A DNA stretch of 64,000 nucleotides from Aliivibrio_A sp016764915 (GTDB lineage Bacteria; Pseudomonadota; Gammaproteobacteria; Enterobacterales; Vibrionaceae). Location of the stretch: assembly GCA_965224595.1 (NCBI GenBank), contig OZ245058.1, forward strand, positions 1,116,001-1,180,000, read 5' to 3'. This document shows positions 1 to 8,923 of the stretch, piece by piece; position 1 is the first letter of the stretch, and every line of letters starts with the position of its first letter. The notes beneath the pieces are model-generated. The model was given only the letters and a program-made list of their open reading frames with translations. It searched no databases and was not told the origin of the DNA. Both the position numbers and the translations under genes were made by a program.

Positions 1-1
1 A

Positions 2-223
2 ACCAAGAATCAATCATTGGCGTTAACTATTCAAACGCTAAATCAAGAGTTCAAACAAGCTCAAGTCGCTGCAGATACATTGGCGATTGAGCACTCAAAA
101 CTCAAACAACAAACCATTCAAACCGTAACCGTGATTAAAGAGGTGATTAAGCATGAAATTTGCCGTGATGTGCCTATCCCTGATTCTGATAAGTGGCTGT
201 ACTACCAAACAGGTGGTGACTGA
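2..223 (+). CDS. Phage i-spanin (Rz-like), C-terminal part
   Basis: The reading frame is open to the left edge of the window, so only the C-terminal 73 or so residues are visible; a TTG at 17 is not taken as a start. The visible part is a polar, helical, glutamine- and lysine-rich segment that ends in a short proline- and tryptophan-containing tail, as in the periplasmic part of inner-membrane spanins. The decisive argument is context: a lipoprotein gene is nested in another frame over its 3' end, which is the Rz/Rz1 arrangement. By analogy the protein would span the periplasm with the o-spanin and fuse the two membranes during lysis. The membrane anchor, holin and endolysin must lie to the left of the window. 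Confidence 0.65.
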   Translation, partial: TKNQSLALTIQTLNQEFKQAQVAADTLAIEHSKLKQQTIQTVTVIKEVIKHEICRDVPIPDSDKWLYYQTGGD

Positions 224-416
224 GTATCAAGACAGATTGATTATCCCCCCGTCAGCTTTGCTTGTTCAATGTGACGTTCCTTTTACTGCGCCTCCCAAAA
301 CGTATGGCGAGGCGGTATTACGCGATCCAGTGTGGTTAGAAGCCTGGCGATTGTGCGCCAATCAAATACAACATTTACGTTCTTTCTATGGATATGGTGA
401 AGAGCCTATTGAGTGA
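153..416 (+). CDS. Phage o-spanin, Rz1-like outer-membrane lipoprotein
   Basis: This 87-residue protein starts with MK, has a short hydrophobic stretch and a lipobox (LISGC), then a proline-containing mature part with the pattern PP-S-LL-x-CDVP followed by a C-terminal tryptophan/arginine-rich segment, typical of Rz1-type o-spanins. Its first 71 bases overlap the i-spanin gene in another frame, the classic overlapped spanin arrangement. It would be lipidated on the cysteine near residue 16, anchored in the outer membrane, and pair with the Rz-like protein to complete lysis. The nested position plus lipobox makes the call fairly safe although the sequence itself is divergent. Confidence 0.75.
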   Translation: MKFAVMCLSLILISGCTTKQVVTEYQDRLIIPPSALLVQCDVPFTAPPKTYGEAVLRDPVWLEAWRLCANQIQHLRSFYGYGEEPIE

Positions 417-446
417 GGGACAATATGAGGTGCTATGTGAGGCTCT

Positions 447-923
447 ATGAATAATGAAAAACGCCTTTGGAACCTGTCTGAGCTTGAAGGGTTTAACTAT
501 CACCGCTCAACCATTCGTAAGAAATTAAAACAAGCCGGTATCGAGCCCATTGCATCAAAAGGCAATACGCCACTGTATGACATCATTCAAGTGGCACCTT
601 ATTTATGCAAAGCCCCAATAAAAGAGACTGACGCGCCAGATTTAATGGGATTTAAAACCGCCGCTGAGCTTCGCGCCTTTGTTCAGGCCGAGCGCGAGAA
701 ACTGAATTTACAACAAGACGCTGCGTTATTGGTTCCAACACCTGAGATGGAAAGTCAGTTGGGGTTGGTTATCGCATCAATGAAAACTTTCGCGGTAAAT
801 GCCATCACACGGATTGAAACCGCCATCCCTAACGCTCTGCCTGAAGAGTTAGAGCTGTTGGAAGATTTGTTTAATAAAGATTTAAAGCAGGTGTGCGATG
901 AAGTTTCCTCCATTCCATCCTAA
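447..923 (+). CDS. Phage terminase small subunit candidate (DUF1441-like)
   Basis: This 158-residue protein has an N-terminal helix-turn-helix-like segment (about residues 8 to 35, with a YHRSTIRKKL stretch) suited to DNA binding, then a helical C-terminal half. It lies directly upstream of, and overlaps by 26 bases, the large terminase gene, the usual place of the DNA-recognition subunit (Nu1 in lambda). The sequence recalls DUF1441 phage proteins found in this position. The role, recognising the packaging site and recruiting the large subunit, is inferred from position and the DNA-binding look of the N-terminus; no direct evidence separates it from another small packaging protein. Confidence 0.6.
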   Translation: MNNEKRLWNLSELEGFNYHRSTIRKKLKQAGIEPIASKGNTPLYDIIQVAPYLCKAPIKETDAPDLMGFKTAAELRAFVQAEREKLNLQQDAALLVPTPEMESQLGLVIASMKTFAVNAITRIETAIPNALPEELELLEDLFNKDLKQVCDEVSSIPS

Positions 924-2985
924 GTTGGGCGTTAAATTCGCTAACGCTGAAGAAATTAGAAAGTCCCTGGCATATCTGTGTTTACCAGCCGATAAAACTC
1001 CCGTTGAAGCGGCGGATGACGGTTTGTGGGTCTCAGATGGTACCGACGTTACTAAGTTCATGTCATCTCAAACGCCTTACATGCGAGAGCCAATGAACTG
1101 TTTACCACGCCGTATTTATGAAGCGGTGATTGTGGTTGGCCCAGCGCGCTCTGGTAAAACCAAAGCGATGGTCGAAGGGTGGGTGAATTACGCTGTGACC
1201 CAAGCGCCTGGTGACATGCTGCTTATCTACAGTACGAAAACCAAAGCCAATGAGATGAGTAAGATTGATTTAGCTCGAAGCTTTGCATCAACGCAAGAGA
1301 TCGCGAAGCTTCGAACAGGGCGAAAGGCTGATGATAACATTGCCAACAAACGATTCAAAAATGGCATGAACCTGAAATTAGATTCAGCCACAGAAACCAG
1401 TTTATCTGCTTCTACTTATCGTTACGCAGGTTGTACCGATTACGACCGAGCGGATGATTCAGTCGGTGAAGAGGGCTCAAAGTTTCGCTTGATGCTTAAA
1501 CGTATTCAGAACGCCAAGAGCTCAGGCATGGCGATGGCAGAAAGCTCGCCTGGCCGTGTGGTTCGTATGCCCAAACGTGCAGAAGATTTAAAACCGCATG
1601 AAGCGCAGCCGTGTGGCGGTATTGCTCAGCTTTATAACGAAGGGGATAGACGCCGTTTTTATTGGAAATGTCCTGATTGTGACGCCTATTTCCTACCGCA
1701 TTTCGATGTGTTGAAGTGGGAGCTGTTAGACGATTATCAAGAGGCCGCAAAGAGTGCTTATGTTGAGTGCCCAAGGTGCAGCCATGTGATTAACGAAAAC
1801 AAAAAGCGAGCGTTAAACCTTGAAGGGCAATGGTTTCGAGAAGGTGAGATCAACCAGTTTGGCGAAGTGGTTGATGATGAAAGTCTGATTCGAAAATCAA
1901 AATGGGCGACGTTTTGGTTTGAAGGTGTGGTTGCTGCTTATCAAAACTGGGAGAGCCTGGTTTATCGCTACCTTAATGCTGCGCAACGCTTTGAAGACAG
2001 TGGCGATGAAGAATCCTTAAAGTCATTTTTTAACGTTGATATTGGTCGCTCATACATCATGCAAGGTCGCGGCTCTGAAATTGGTGCTCATGAGTTGATG
2101 GAGCGCTCGAGCAGTTATCCACGCGGCATTATTCCTCATGGTGGCCGCTTCTTGATCATGTCGATAGATGTTCAAGGCGGCAAGTCAAACCCACGTTTTA
2201 TTGTACAGGCTCAAGTGTTTGGTGAAGGGCTGCAGCGCTGGATCATCGACCGTTTTGAAATCGTGATGAATCCACATCGTAATGATGATCGTATTAACCC
2301 TGCTATTTACGCTGAAGATTGGGATCTGTTGATTGATCAGGTGATCACCAAAACCTATCCCTTGGCGGATGAGTCAGGCCGAAGCATGAAGCCGGTATTA
2401 ACCCTGTGTGATTCTGGTGGCTCTGGCGCTGAGAAAGATGGTAAAGCAACCAGTGTGACGGAGCTTTCTTATCAGTTCTATAAACGGTTAAAACACAAAC
2501 GCCTTGAGCACCTCTTTCGATTAGTTAAAGGCTCAAGCTATAACCAAAAAGACTTGGTCAAAGAGAGCTTCCCTGATGAACGTAGCCAACATGCTCATGG
2601 TGAGATCCCATTATTGCTTCTCAATACCAACCGATTAAAAAACCGTGTCTCTTCAAGCTATGAGCGTGAAGAGTTCGGTGCGCGTTTCTTTCATCTTCCA
2701 GCCTGGGCGGAGCGTTCATGGTTTGATGAGCTCACCGCTGAGTTCGTGAATGAAAAAGGGTTGTGGGAGTGTCCACCCAAAGTGCGAAACGAGTCCTTTG
2801 ATTTATGTAACTACGCCGAAGCCGGCATGCATTACAAAGGCGGTGACAGCATCAACTGGGATAATCCTCCGGCATGGGCCGCGGATTGGCAGTTCAACAA
2901 CAATGTGTGTGATTCAGTCGAACAGCATGAGTTTGTGCGTAAACCTAAACGTCGTTATAAGCACTCAAGAGGAATTTACGGATGA
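898..2985 (+). CDS. Phage terminase large subunit, GpA family
   Basis: This 695-residue packaging motor and nuclease belongs to the lambda GpA family. A Walker A motif (GPARSGKT) is at about residues 81 to 88, followed by the ATPase core. Two CxxC pairs (CPDC near 258, CPRC near 291) form the zinc-ribbon-like insertion seen in GpA proteins. The C-terminal half carries the RNase-H-like nuclease region with an acidic stretch (MSIDVQGG near residue 422). Length fits the family. It overlaps the upstream small-subunit candidate and its stop overlaps the following small gene (ATGA), so these genes are translationally coupled. It would cut concatemeric phage DNA and pump it into the prohead. Confidence 0.95.
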   Translation: MKFPPFHPKLGVKFANAEEIRKSLAYLCLPADKTPVEAADDGLWVSDGTDVTKFMSSQTPYMREPMNCLPRRIYEAVIVVGPARSGKTKAMVEGWVNYAVTQAPGDMLLIYSTKTKANEMSKIDLARSFASTQEIAKLRTGRKADDNIANKRFKNGMNLKLDSATETSLSASTYRYAGCTDYDRADDSVGEEGSKFRLMLKRIQNAKSSGMAMAESSPGRVVRMPKRAEDLKPHEAQPCGGIAQLYNEGDRRRFYWKCPDCDAYFLPHFDVLKWELLDDYQEAAKSAYVECPRCSHVINENKKRALNLEGQWFREGEINQFGEVVDDESLIRKSKWATFWFEGVVAAYQNWESLVYRYLNAAQRFEDSGDEESLKSFFNVDIGRSYIMQGRGSEIGAHELMERSSSYPRGIIPHGGRFLIMSIDVQGGKSNPRFIVQAQVFGEGLQRWIIDRFEIVMNPHRNDDRINPAIYAEDWDLLIDQVITKTYPLADESGRSMKPVLTLCDSGGSGAEKDGKATSVTELSYQFYKRLKHKRLEHLFRLVKGSSYNQKDLVKESFPDERSQHAHGEIPLLLLNTNRLKNRVSSSYEREEFGARFFHLPAWAERSWFDELTAEFVNEKGLWECPPKVRNESFDLCNYAEAGMHYKGGDSINWDNPPAWAADWQFNNNVCDSVEQHEFVRKPKRRYKHSRGIYG

Positions 2986-3200
2986 TAACAGCGCCAACAA
3001 CACAAGAGCGTTTGTCTTGGTACTACGAAGCTGAGCGAAAGATTTTAAAGGGACAGGCGATTGAAACCGCTGATGGGGAGAAGTTAACCCGGGCGAATTT
3101 AGACCATGTTCGCGCTGAGATCAAGCGTCTTGAAGGGATGTTAAATCGCTCTCGCCAAGGTGGTCGCCGTTCAATGATACGGAGAAATTATCTTGAGTAA
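2982..3200 (+). CDS. Small phage head protein (gpW/DUF6148-like)
   Basis: This is a 72-residue, charged, helical protein between the large terminase and the portal gene, overlapping both by a few bases. In lambda-type head operons this position is occupied by gpW, a head-tail joining protein, and the sequence resembles the small DUF6148 proteins found there. It has an N-terminal helix (QERLSWYYEAERKIL), a turn, then a second helix rich in arginine and glutamate. The joining function is inferred from position and size only. Confidence 0.6.
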   Translation: MITAPTTQERLSWYYEAERKILKGQAIETADGEKLTRANLDHVRAEIKRLEGMLNRSRQGGRRSMIRRNYLE

Positions 3201-4665
3201 CCTTATCGACAAAGTAGTGGGGTATTTTAACCCCAAATCTGGACTTCAACGGCAATACGACAGAAAGCTTCTTAACAAATACAACGCATCACTTCCTAGT
3301 AATCCCAATACCAAACGCCCTAATAAGAAATCAACAGGATCCGCCAACAACGCAAACCGTGGTGCCAAAGCGGTACGTGAGCGTGTTCGCCATATGGATG
3401 AAAACAATCCGTTGGTGACGGGCATTTTGGATGAGCTCTGCTCCAATGTGGTTGGTCCTAACGGGATCATGATAGAGCCACAACCACTGGATAAAAAAGG
3501 CGAAGTACACACCGAGTTTGCGCAAGAAATCAGTAAATGGTTGGAGCTATTTTCCCTGAACCAAAATATAGACGGTGAGCACTCTCGAAGTGAAACCGAG
3601 TGGTTAGCGTGTCGAACCTGGCTGCGTGATGGTGAGGTGTTTGGCCGCTTGTACATGGGTAAACATTCTGAGTTGTTGTATCCCACTAATACGCCTTTTG
3701 CGATTCAGCCGTTTGAGCCTGATTTCATTCCTCATCAGATTAACGAGCCTGAAATTAGAGTATTAGAAGGCATTAAGCGCAACAAACTGGGACAGGCTAT
3801 CAGCTATCTGATTCAACAGGACGCTCAAGGGTTTGAGTTCGCTGAGATTGATGCATTTTTTATGGTGCATTTGAAGTTCTCGCGGCGTTTACATCAAAAT
3901 CGCGGCATTTCACTGCTTCATTCGATTGTTGATTTGGTTGATGACATCGATGACTACGATCAATCCGAGCGTGTCAGTGCTCAAATTGCCAGCCGTTTCA
4001 CCTACTTCATTAAACGTGAAGTGGGCTCGGACGATTCTTTAGAGCGTGAAGGCGATATATTCCTTGGGATGGGCAACAGTTTCGAGCTCTCCCCTGGTGA
4101 AGACGCTGGCATGGTTGAGAGCAACCGTAAAGAGGCGATGAGCTCGCCATTTCGTGATGCACAACTTCGCTTAGCAAGCTCCGGCGCTGGTGTGAATAAT
4201 TCGAGTGTTACGCGCGATTACAGCAACGGCAGTTATTCAGCGCAGCGCCAAGAGTTAGTCGATAGCTTTTCCCGTTACCGAGTGCTTCAGCGCAAATTCA
4301 TTCTCAATTGGACCCGTCCTCAATATCGTCATGCGCTCAATATGGCGGTGTTATCCGGTGTTATTAAAGTGCCAAAAGATGTGGACGTGGATTCACTTTT
4401 TAATGCGATTTACCAGGCGCCGGTGATGCCGTGGATTGATCCATCAAAAGAGATGACAGGCATTGAAAAAGGCACCCGTTTGTCTCTGTTCTCACTGAGT
4501 CAGGCACAGCGTGAGCGAAATATCAGCCCGTTGGCCACTCGCCTTGAAGTGCAATCAGAACGCAAGCAGCTCAATGAGATGGATATCGTGAGCACTTCCG
4601 ATCCGGCTCATAGCTTGGTTCAATCTAACTCAACCAAAGAGGTTAATAATGGCAAAAACAAATAA
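3193..4665 (+). CDS. Phage portal protein, lambda family (GpB-like)
   Basis: This 490-residue portal protein forms the dodecameric ring at the packaging vertex through which DNA enters and leaves the head. The region from about residue 60 to 400 has the expected features: an N-terminal VRERVRHMDENNPLVTGILD segment and a central WLRDGEVFGRLY motif typical of lambda portals. The start is TTG, chosen because a GGAGA ribosome-binding site lies 8 bases upstream. The gene overlaps its neighbours on both sides, as expected in a compact head operon. The C-terminal 40 residues are polar and probably flexible. Confidence 0.93.
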   Translation: MSNLIDKVVGYFNPKSGLQRQYDRKLLNKYNASLPSNPNTKRPNKKSTGSANNANRGAKAVRERVRHMDENNPLVTGILDELCSNVVGPNGIMIEPQPLDKKGEVHTEFAQEISKWLELFSLNQNIDGEHSRSETEWLACRTWLRDGEVFGRLYMGKHSELLYPTNTPFAIQPFEPDFIPHQINEPEIRVLEGIKRNKLGQAISYLIQQDAQGFEFAEIDAFFMVHLKFSRRLHQNRGISLLHSIVDLVDDIDDYDQSERVSAQIASRFTYFIKREVGSDDSLEREGDIFLGMGNSFELSPGEDAGMVESNRKEAMSSPFRDAQLRLASSGAGVNNSSVTRDYSNGSYSAQRQELVDSFSRYRVLQRKFILNWTRPQYRHALNMAVLSGVIKVPKDVDVDSLFNAIYQAPVMPWIDPSKEMTGIEKGTRLSLFSLSQAQRERNISPLATRLEVQSERKQLNEMDIVSTSDPAHSLVQSNSTKEVNNGKNK

Positions 4666-6634
4666 GGCGAAGTCTTGGTTTACGTTAAAAAACGAAGGTG
4701 AAGCGGAGCCTGTAAAAGTTTGGATACATGGCGATATTGGTAGCTATGACATTGAGGCGATTGATTTGATTCGAGCGCTTCAATCCGTGGGTAGCCAAGA
4801 CGTCATCTTTCATGTGAAAAGCTTTGGCGGCTCAGTCTATGAAGGCTTGGCCATGTTCAATGCAATTAAAGCGCACAAAGGAAAAACAACAGGGGTTGTC
4901 GATGGACTTGCAGCGTCCATCGCGACGTATTTCTTAATGGCGTGTGACAACATTCAGATGCCTGAGAACGCAAGCTTTATGATCCACGACCCATCTATTG
5001 GTGCATGGGGAGGAGAGAAAGAACTTGAAAGCGCACTTACTCAAATTAAAAACGCCAAACAAACCATCGCAGATGCGTATGTTGAAAAAACGGGCAAATC
5101 GAATGATGACGTTTTGGCGGCAATGGCGCAAGAAACGTGGTTTACAGCAAGCGAAGCACTCGACTTTGGTTTGGTGGATGAAGTGGTTGATCCCGTCAAT
5201 CTAAGTAACTGTTTTAAAGGTCTTGAAAAGAAGGCTCTGACCGCTTTTAAACATACGCCTAAGGCACTGTTAAATGCCATTACTGTGGAAACCAACATTG
5301 AAACACCGCCGTTAACCAATTCAACGTCACCTCTAACACAAGAACCTGAGCAGGTAATAACTATGTCAAAACCAAATGAAGATCTGCAAAATGCAGTAAA
5401 GAAAGAGAACCAACGCCAAGCGACGATTCGCGCGCTGTGCTCCCAATATAAAGTAAAAGACGAACTGCTTAATCAAATGCTCGATGATGTGGATTGCAAC
5501 GAAGCGACTGCGGCTGCAAAAATTCTTGCAGCGATAGGTGAGCAAAGCGCGACCGGTAAAGAGACATCAACACCTGCCAATGTGACACAAACCCAACTTC
5601 ATGCTGGCAACGGCGATCACATTAAAGCAGAGCTGCAAAACGCACTGAATGCTCGATTAGGCACAGAAGCGGTAGAAAAGGACAACTCGTTTTCAAGTGA
5701 CTCACTGCTGAACATGGCCAGAGCGTCGTTAGGTAATAAAGGCAATGGACTAAGTAAGCAAGATTTAGTGGCTCGCGCCTTTAATACCAGTGATTTCTCA
5801 GAGATTTTAACCGAAGGTGTTCAGACGATCATTCGCGAGGAAGCCAAGGTGAAAGCGCCGCTATGGCGTCAATTCGCCAGCACTGAGCGCTTAACCAACT
5901 TTAAAGAAACTGAGCTTATCACCATTAACGATGCGCCAGATTTAATGGGCATTCAAGAAGATGGTGAATACAAACAAGCGCTCATCAAAGGAACGGGCGA
6001 GAAAATTCAATTGGCTACCTTTGGCCGTGAGTTTCGCATTACGCGCCAGGCGATCATTAATGATGATATTGCCTTGCTCAGTAAGGTGCCGCGTAAGTTC
6101 TTCCAATCTGGTCGCCGCTTATCAGACAAACTGATCTTCAATGCCATTCTCTCTGGAAAGATGAGTGATGGAAAATCGGTGTTTGATGGTGCCAACAACA
6201 AAACAGGCATAACCGCTGGTGATTACCAAGCGCTCATTCTTGCTATGCATAAAGCGTTAGCAACAACCGAAAGCAGCGGTGGTGATGTACTTGATTTAGA
6301 GAGCCAATACATCCTGGCAAGTCATGATCATGGGCCAATGATTGAAGCAGTGCTGGCAACTGCAAGTAAACCCGATTCCTTTAACCCTGCCTACAACAAG
6401 TTTAAAGAGGTGATCAGCACCGGCCGCATGAAAGATGTGAACGGAGCCATTGGCTTAACATCAAAAGACTTTGAAGCGGTGGTGATGGGCTTCCTAGATG
6501 GTCAGGAAGAACCTTGGCTTGAAACGGGCGATGGCTTTACCTCTGATGGCGCGAAGATGCGCATCACGTATGACATTGTGGCAAAAGTAACGGATCGCCG
6601 CGGATTATGTAAAGGCACATTTGGCGCTAAATAA
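4649..6634 (+). CDS. ClpP-like prohead protease / major capsid protein fusion
   Basis: This is a 661-residue two-domain protein. Residues about 20 to 195 are a ClpP/S14-type serine protease: the nucleophile is Ser90 in GLAASIAT, the His is His113 in MIHDP, and an acidic residue sits near 165 to 180. A low-complexity linker rich in Thr, Pro and Gln follows (residues 205 to 240), then a charged scaffold-like segment, and from about residue 340 the major capsid domain. An in-frame ATG at 5363 (Met239), just after the linker, could give a shorter scaffold-capsid product, as Nu3 arises inside lambda gene C. The protease would process proheads and presumably release the mature capsid subunit. Fusions of this kind are known in prophages. 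Confidence 0.9.
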   Translation: MAKTNKAKSWFTLKNEGEAEPVKVWIHGDIGSYDIEAIDLIRALQSVGSQDVIFHVKSFGGSVYEGLAMFNAIKAHKGKTTGVVDGLAASIATYFLMACDNIQMPENASFMIHDPSIGAWGGEKELESALTQIKNAKQTIADAYVEKTGKSNDDVLAAMAQETWFTASEALDFGLVDEVVDPVNLSNCFKGLEKKALTAFKHTPKALLNAITVETNIETPPLTNSTSPLTQEPEQVITMSKPNEDLQNAVKKENQRQATIRALCSQYKVKDELLNQMLDDVDCNEATAAAKILAAIGEQSATGKETSTPANVTQTQLHAGNGDHIKAELQNALNARLGTEAVEKDNSFSSDSLLNMARASLGNKGNGLSKQDLVARAFNTSDFSEILTEGVQTIIREEAKVKAPLWRQFASTERLTNFKETELITINDAPDLMGIQEDGEYKQALIKGTGEKIQLATFGREFRITRQAIINDDIALLSKVPRKFFQSGRRLSDKLIFNAILSGKMSDGKSVFDGANNKTGITAGDYQALILAMHKALATTESSGGDVLDLESQYILASHDHGPMIEAVLATASKPDSFNPAYNKFKEVISTGRMKDVNGAIGLTSKDFEAVVMGFLDGQEEPWLETGDGFTSDGAKMRITYDIVAKVTDRRGLCKGTFGAK

Positions 6635-6655
6635 CCCCTTTGGTTGTTCATTCAT

Positions 6656-6679
6656 AGGAGCTTTCGAGCTCCTTTTTTT
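6656..6679 (+). terminator. Intrinsic terminator after the capsid gene
   Basis: A seven-base-pair stem (AGGAGCT / AGCTCCT) closes a TTCG tetraloop and is followed by seven T residues. It lies 21 bases after the stop codon of the capsid fusion and before the cement-protein gene, so it could set capsid transcript levels apart from those of downstream genes. Confidence 0.85.
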
Positions 6680-6692
6680 ATAGGTAATTGTT

Positions 6693-7028
6693 ATGCATTT
6701 ATGTGATGGAAATAAAATCAGTGTCGCCGCACCTGCAGGTGGTTTCAAGAAAGACACCCCGTGTTTAGTGGGCGCTTTGCTTGTTGTCCCAAGCTTTAGC
6801 GCTGATGAAGGTGTTGTGGTGAGCTGCAAAACACGCGGTCTGTTTGATGGACCAATTAAGGCCGGTGATAACCCGTTGTTTGATTGCTCTGCTGTCTACT
6901 TTAAAGGTGGTGAGTTTACCAAGACGCTACCATCGGAAGTGGATGATGTAGTGCAACCGGTTGGCGTGTTCGTCGATGGCGGCGTGTTATTAACCGGTGG
7001 GTTAATCACTGAGCTTAAAACGTCGTAA
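6693..7028 (+). CDS. Capsid cement protein, DUF2190 family
   Basis: This 111-residue protein is glycine- and valine-rich and predicted to be beta-structured, with the segments PAGGFKKDTPCLVGALLVVP and VGVFVDGGVLLTGG. These fit the DUF2190 family of head-decoration or cement proteins, which stabilise the expanded capsid. Its position directly after the major capsid gene supports this. It starts just downstream of an intrinsic terminator, so it may need read-through or its own promoter. Confidence 0.75.
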   Translation: MHLCDGNKISVAAPAGGFKKDTPCLVGALLVVPSFSADEGVVVSCKTRGLFDGPIKAGDNPLFDCSAVYFKGGEFTKTLPSEVDDVVQPVGVFVDGGVLLTGGLITELKTS

Positions 7029-7040
7029 TAAGGGGCGGTA

Positions 7041-7343
7041 ATGTCTGATTTTGATGAAAACCGCGCAGACGCTTATGAAGCCATTCTGGATGCTATGGGC
7101 GGTGATAAAACAGTAATCTCTCCTGGTGGGAAGTCCTCAGTTATTACCGCTTATATAAAGAACCGTCAAAAAGAAAGATTGCAGCGTTTAGCAATGATCA
7201 CCGATAGCCAAGTAGCAGAGCAATCCACGCTGGAGCATGAAGGGAAAACCTATCGAGTGAGCTTTCAAGACGGTTGTAATGGGATGTTTGAGTATGCGTT
7301 GATGGTCGAGAGTTCATCTAAGCGCCGAAATTGGGCTGAATAA
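7041..7343 (+). CDS. Phage head-tail joining candidate
   Basis: This is a 100-residue protein of unknown family located between the cement protein and the tail genes. The N-terminal 50 residues are helical; the C-terminal half (LEHEGKTYRVSFQDG onwards) looks like a small beta-barrel, similar in plan to the FII-type head-tail joining proteins found in this slot. A GGGGCGG ribosome-binding region precedes the ATG. The function is inferred from position and size; the sequence alone does not prove it. Confidence 0.5.
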   Translation: MSDFDENRADAYEAILDAMGGDKTVISPGGKSSVITAYIKNRQKERLQRLAMITDSQVAEQSTLEHEGKTYRVSFQDGCNGMFEYALMVESSSKRRNWAE

Positions 7344-7344
7344 T

Positions 7345-7872
7345 ATGCTAAGTATTGATACAGCTTGGCTCAAGGAGCTGGCTTATCTTCCTGAGTATAT
7401 TGAACAAGCGGCAATGAATGCGGCAAGACGAACCAATCAGTGGCTAAAAATGAAAACCAAAGCGGAGATGAAAACGGAGATAAAACTCAAGACGTTCAAT
7501 GATCGTCTCAAACCGTTTAATCGCGTTAAAAACCGTAATTACACGGGGAAGCTTTGGATTGGAACCAACGATCTTGCGGCTCATCGTTTTGGTGAGCCGA
7601 TTCAATTGGGCGGCTCAGTGGTTCGAGTGGGTAACAGAGAATATGACAACGCCTTTGTTCGTTATATCGGTAATGGAAGTACTCCGGTGGTGTTCGAGCG
7701 TTATGCAGCTCATGCTGGCAGCGCCAAAGCAAGACGTAAAATCAGAGCAGTAACAGAGCCCATAGATAAAGAGACCGCTGACATTATCGCCACGCTTACC
7801 CCTCAAATCGATGCGAAATTTAGGAGTTTTTTTGATGACGAAATCCGCTCAATTACTGCGAAATCCGTCTGA
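7345..7872 (+). CDS. Phage minor tail / neck protein (gpZ-like position)
   Basis: This 175-residue basic protein starts one base after the preceding stop codon. The N-terminal half is rich in lysine and arginine and mostly helical; the C-terminal half contains a short beta-rich part. In lambda- and Mu-like operons this slot holds gpZ-like or neck proteins that connect head and tail. No catalytic motif is visible. The role is a positional inference; it could equally be a tail-completion protein. Confidence 0.45.
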   Translation: MLSIDTAWLKELAYLPEYIEQAAMNAARRTNQWLKMKTKAEMKTEIKLKTFNDRLKPFNRVKNRNYTGKLWIGTNDLAAHRFGEPIQLGGSVVRVGNREYDNAFVRYIGNGSTPVVFERYAAHAGSAKARRKIRAVTEPIDKETADIIATLTPQIDAKFRSFFDDEIRSITAKSV

Positions 7873-8290
7873 TTATGTCCAAGCGGTGATCTCCCATTTA
7901 GAAACCATTTTATCTATCACCATTGCGAGCTCTTATAAGCGAGCGGCAACAACGCCTGAGAGTGTGGAGATCACCTACCGATGCGGTCAATCGAAAATAA
8001 TCAAAGAGGACACCAACGATGGCCGAGAAAAACACAGTATTGAGCTGATATTTGCCATCACGGTGAACACCTCAAACGATGGATTTGATTTAGAAGCGCT
8101 GGACGCGTCATCGCGTATCGAGCGTGAATTTCAAAACAGTTATTTTGGTTTAGGGGATTCGGTCGAGCTGCCTGATTACATCGTGAATGAGCCTCAAATT
8201 ATTGATGATGAGCATGGCTACTTGATTCGAGCGGTCACGGTCAGACAGTCGGTGTCTATTGGTGAAGTGGATGCAACTTGGTTGGAGTAA
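7835..8290 (+). CDS. Phage protein, tail-terminator candidate
   Basis: This 151-residue protein overlaps the previous gene by 38 bases in another frame. The start at 7835 is preferred over a start at 7811 because an AGGAG site lies 8 bases upstream of it. The sequence has an N-terminal helix, a central beta-rich region and a C-terminal strand-rich tail (LIRAVTVRQSVSIGEVDATW), consistent with tail-terminator or tail-completion proteins that occur just before the baseplate genes. No family is recognised with confidence. Confidence 0.5.
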   Translation: MTKSAQLLRNPSDYVQAVISHLETILSITIASSYKRAATTPESVEITYRCGQSKIIKEDTNDGREKHSIELIFAITVNTSNDGFDLEALDASSRIEREFQNSYFGLGDSVELPDYIVNEPQIIDDEHGYLIRAVTVRQSVSIGEVDATWLE

Positions 8291-8296
8291 CGGGTT

Positions 8297-8923
8297 ATGT
8301 TTCAACAAATCATGGAGCGGATCTTATCGTTAGAAAATAAGGTGCTTGAACAAGGCGATGAGCTTGAAGACTTGCGAGGTAATTTAGCCAATATTATTCG
8401 ATTGGCCGTTGTTGAAAAGGCCAGTACAACCACTGTGGACATAAGAACAGGGGATAACGAGGTAAAAGGTGTCCCGTTCTTTGTCTTTTGCAGTGGCAAA
8501 GTGAGCCATTATCGCCGTCCGTCTGTGGGTGAGTTGTGTCTGTTGGTCAATCTAGGATCTGGCACTAACTTGAATAACGCTGTTGCGCTCATGGGGTTAC
8601 CTTCTACCAAGTACCCAGCACCAACCACCAATGAAAACGAAGTGATGACCGATTATGGCAAGGGCATGACCGAGCTTTATAACATCGACAGTGGAAAGCT
8701 CATTGCTAAGTATCCTGGCGGTTATGAAATTCACGCGAACAGTAAACACATTGGCAATCAACAAATTGAAGGTGATACCAAGCAGAAAGGAAACATCGAA
8801 GCCACCAAAGAGATAACCGATGGCGTTCGCAGCATGTCAGAAGATAGAAACCTCTTTAATGTACACGATCATATCTGCTCGAAATCAGGTACCCCTTCAG
8901 CCACTCCAGGAGTGAATCAGTAA
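8297..8923 (+). CDS. Baseplate assembly protein V (gpV), tail spike
   Basis: This 208-residue protein has an N-terminal coiled-coil-like helix (LENKVLEQGDELEDLRGNL), then an OB-fold-like domain with a VPFFVFCSGKVSHYRRP segment and GELCLLVNLG, and a C-terminal repetitive polar region ending in histidines (FNVHDHICSKSG). This order matches gpV of P2 and gp45 of Mu: the trimeric spike at the tip of the contractile tail that punctures the outer membrane. The C-terminal HxH may bind an iron ion as in known spikes. It is the first gene of the baseplate module. Confidence 0.85.
   Translation: MFQQIMERILSLENKVLEQGDELEDLRGNLANIIRLAVVEKASTTTVDIRTGDNEVKGVPFFVFCSGKVSHYRRPSVGELCLLVNLGSGTNLNNAVALMGLPSTKYPAPTTNENEVMTDYGKGMTELYNIDSGKLIAKYPGGYEIHANSKHIGNQQIEGDTKQKGNIEATKEITDGVRSMSEDRNLFNVHDHICSKSGTPSATPGVNQ

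Noticed and set aside
3246..3686. Minus-strand frame of 146 codons inside the portal gene
   Set aside because: A shadow of the portal coding frame, with unnatural composition.
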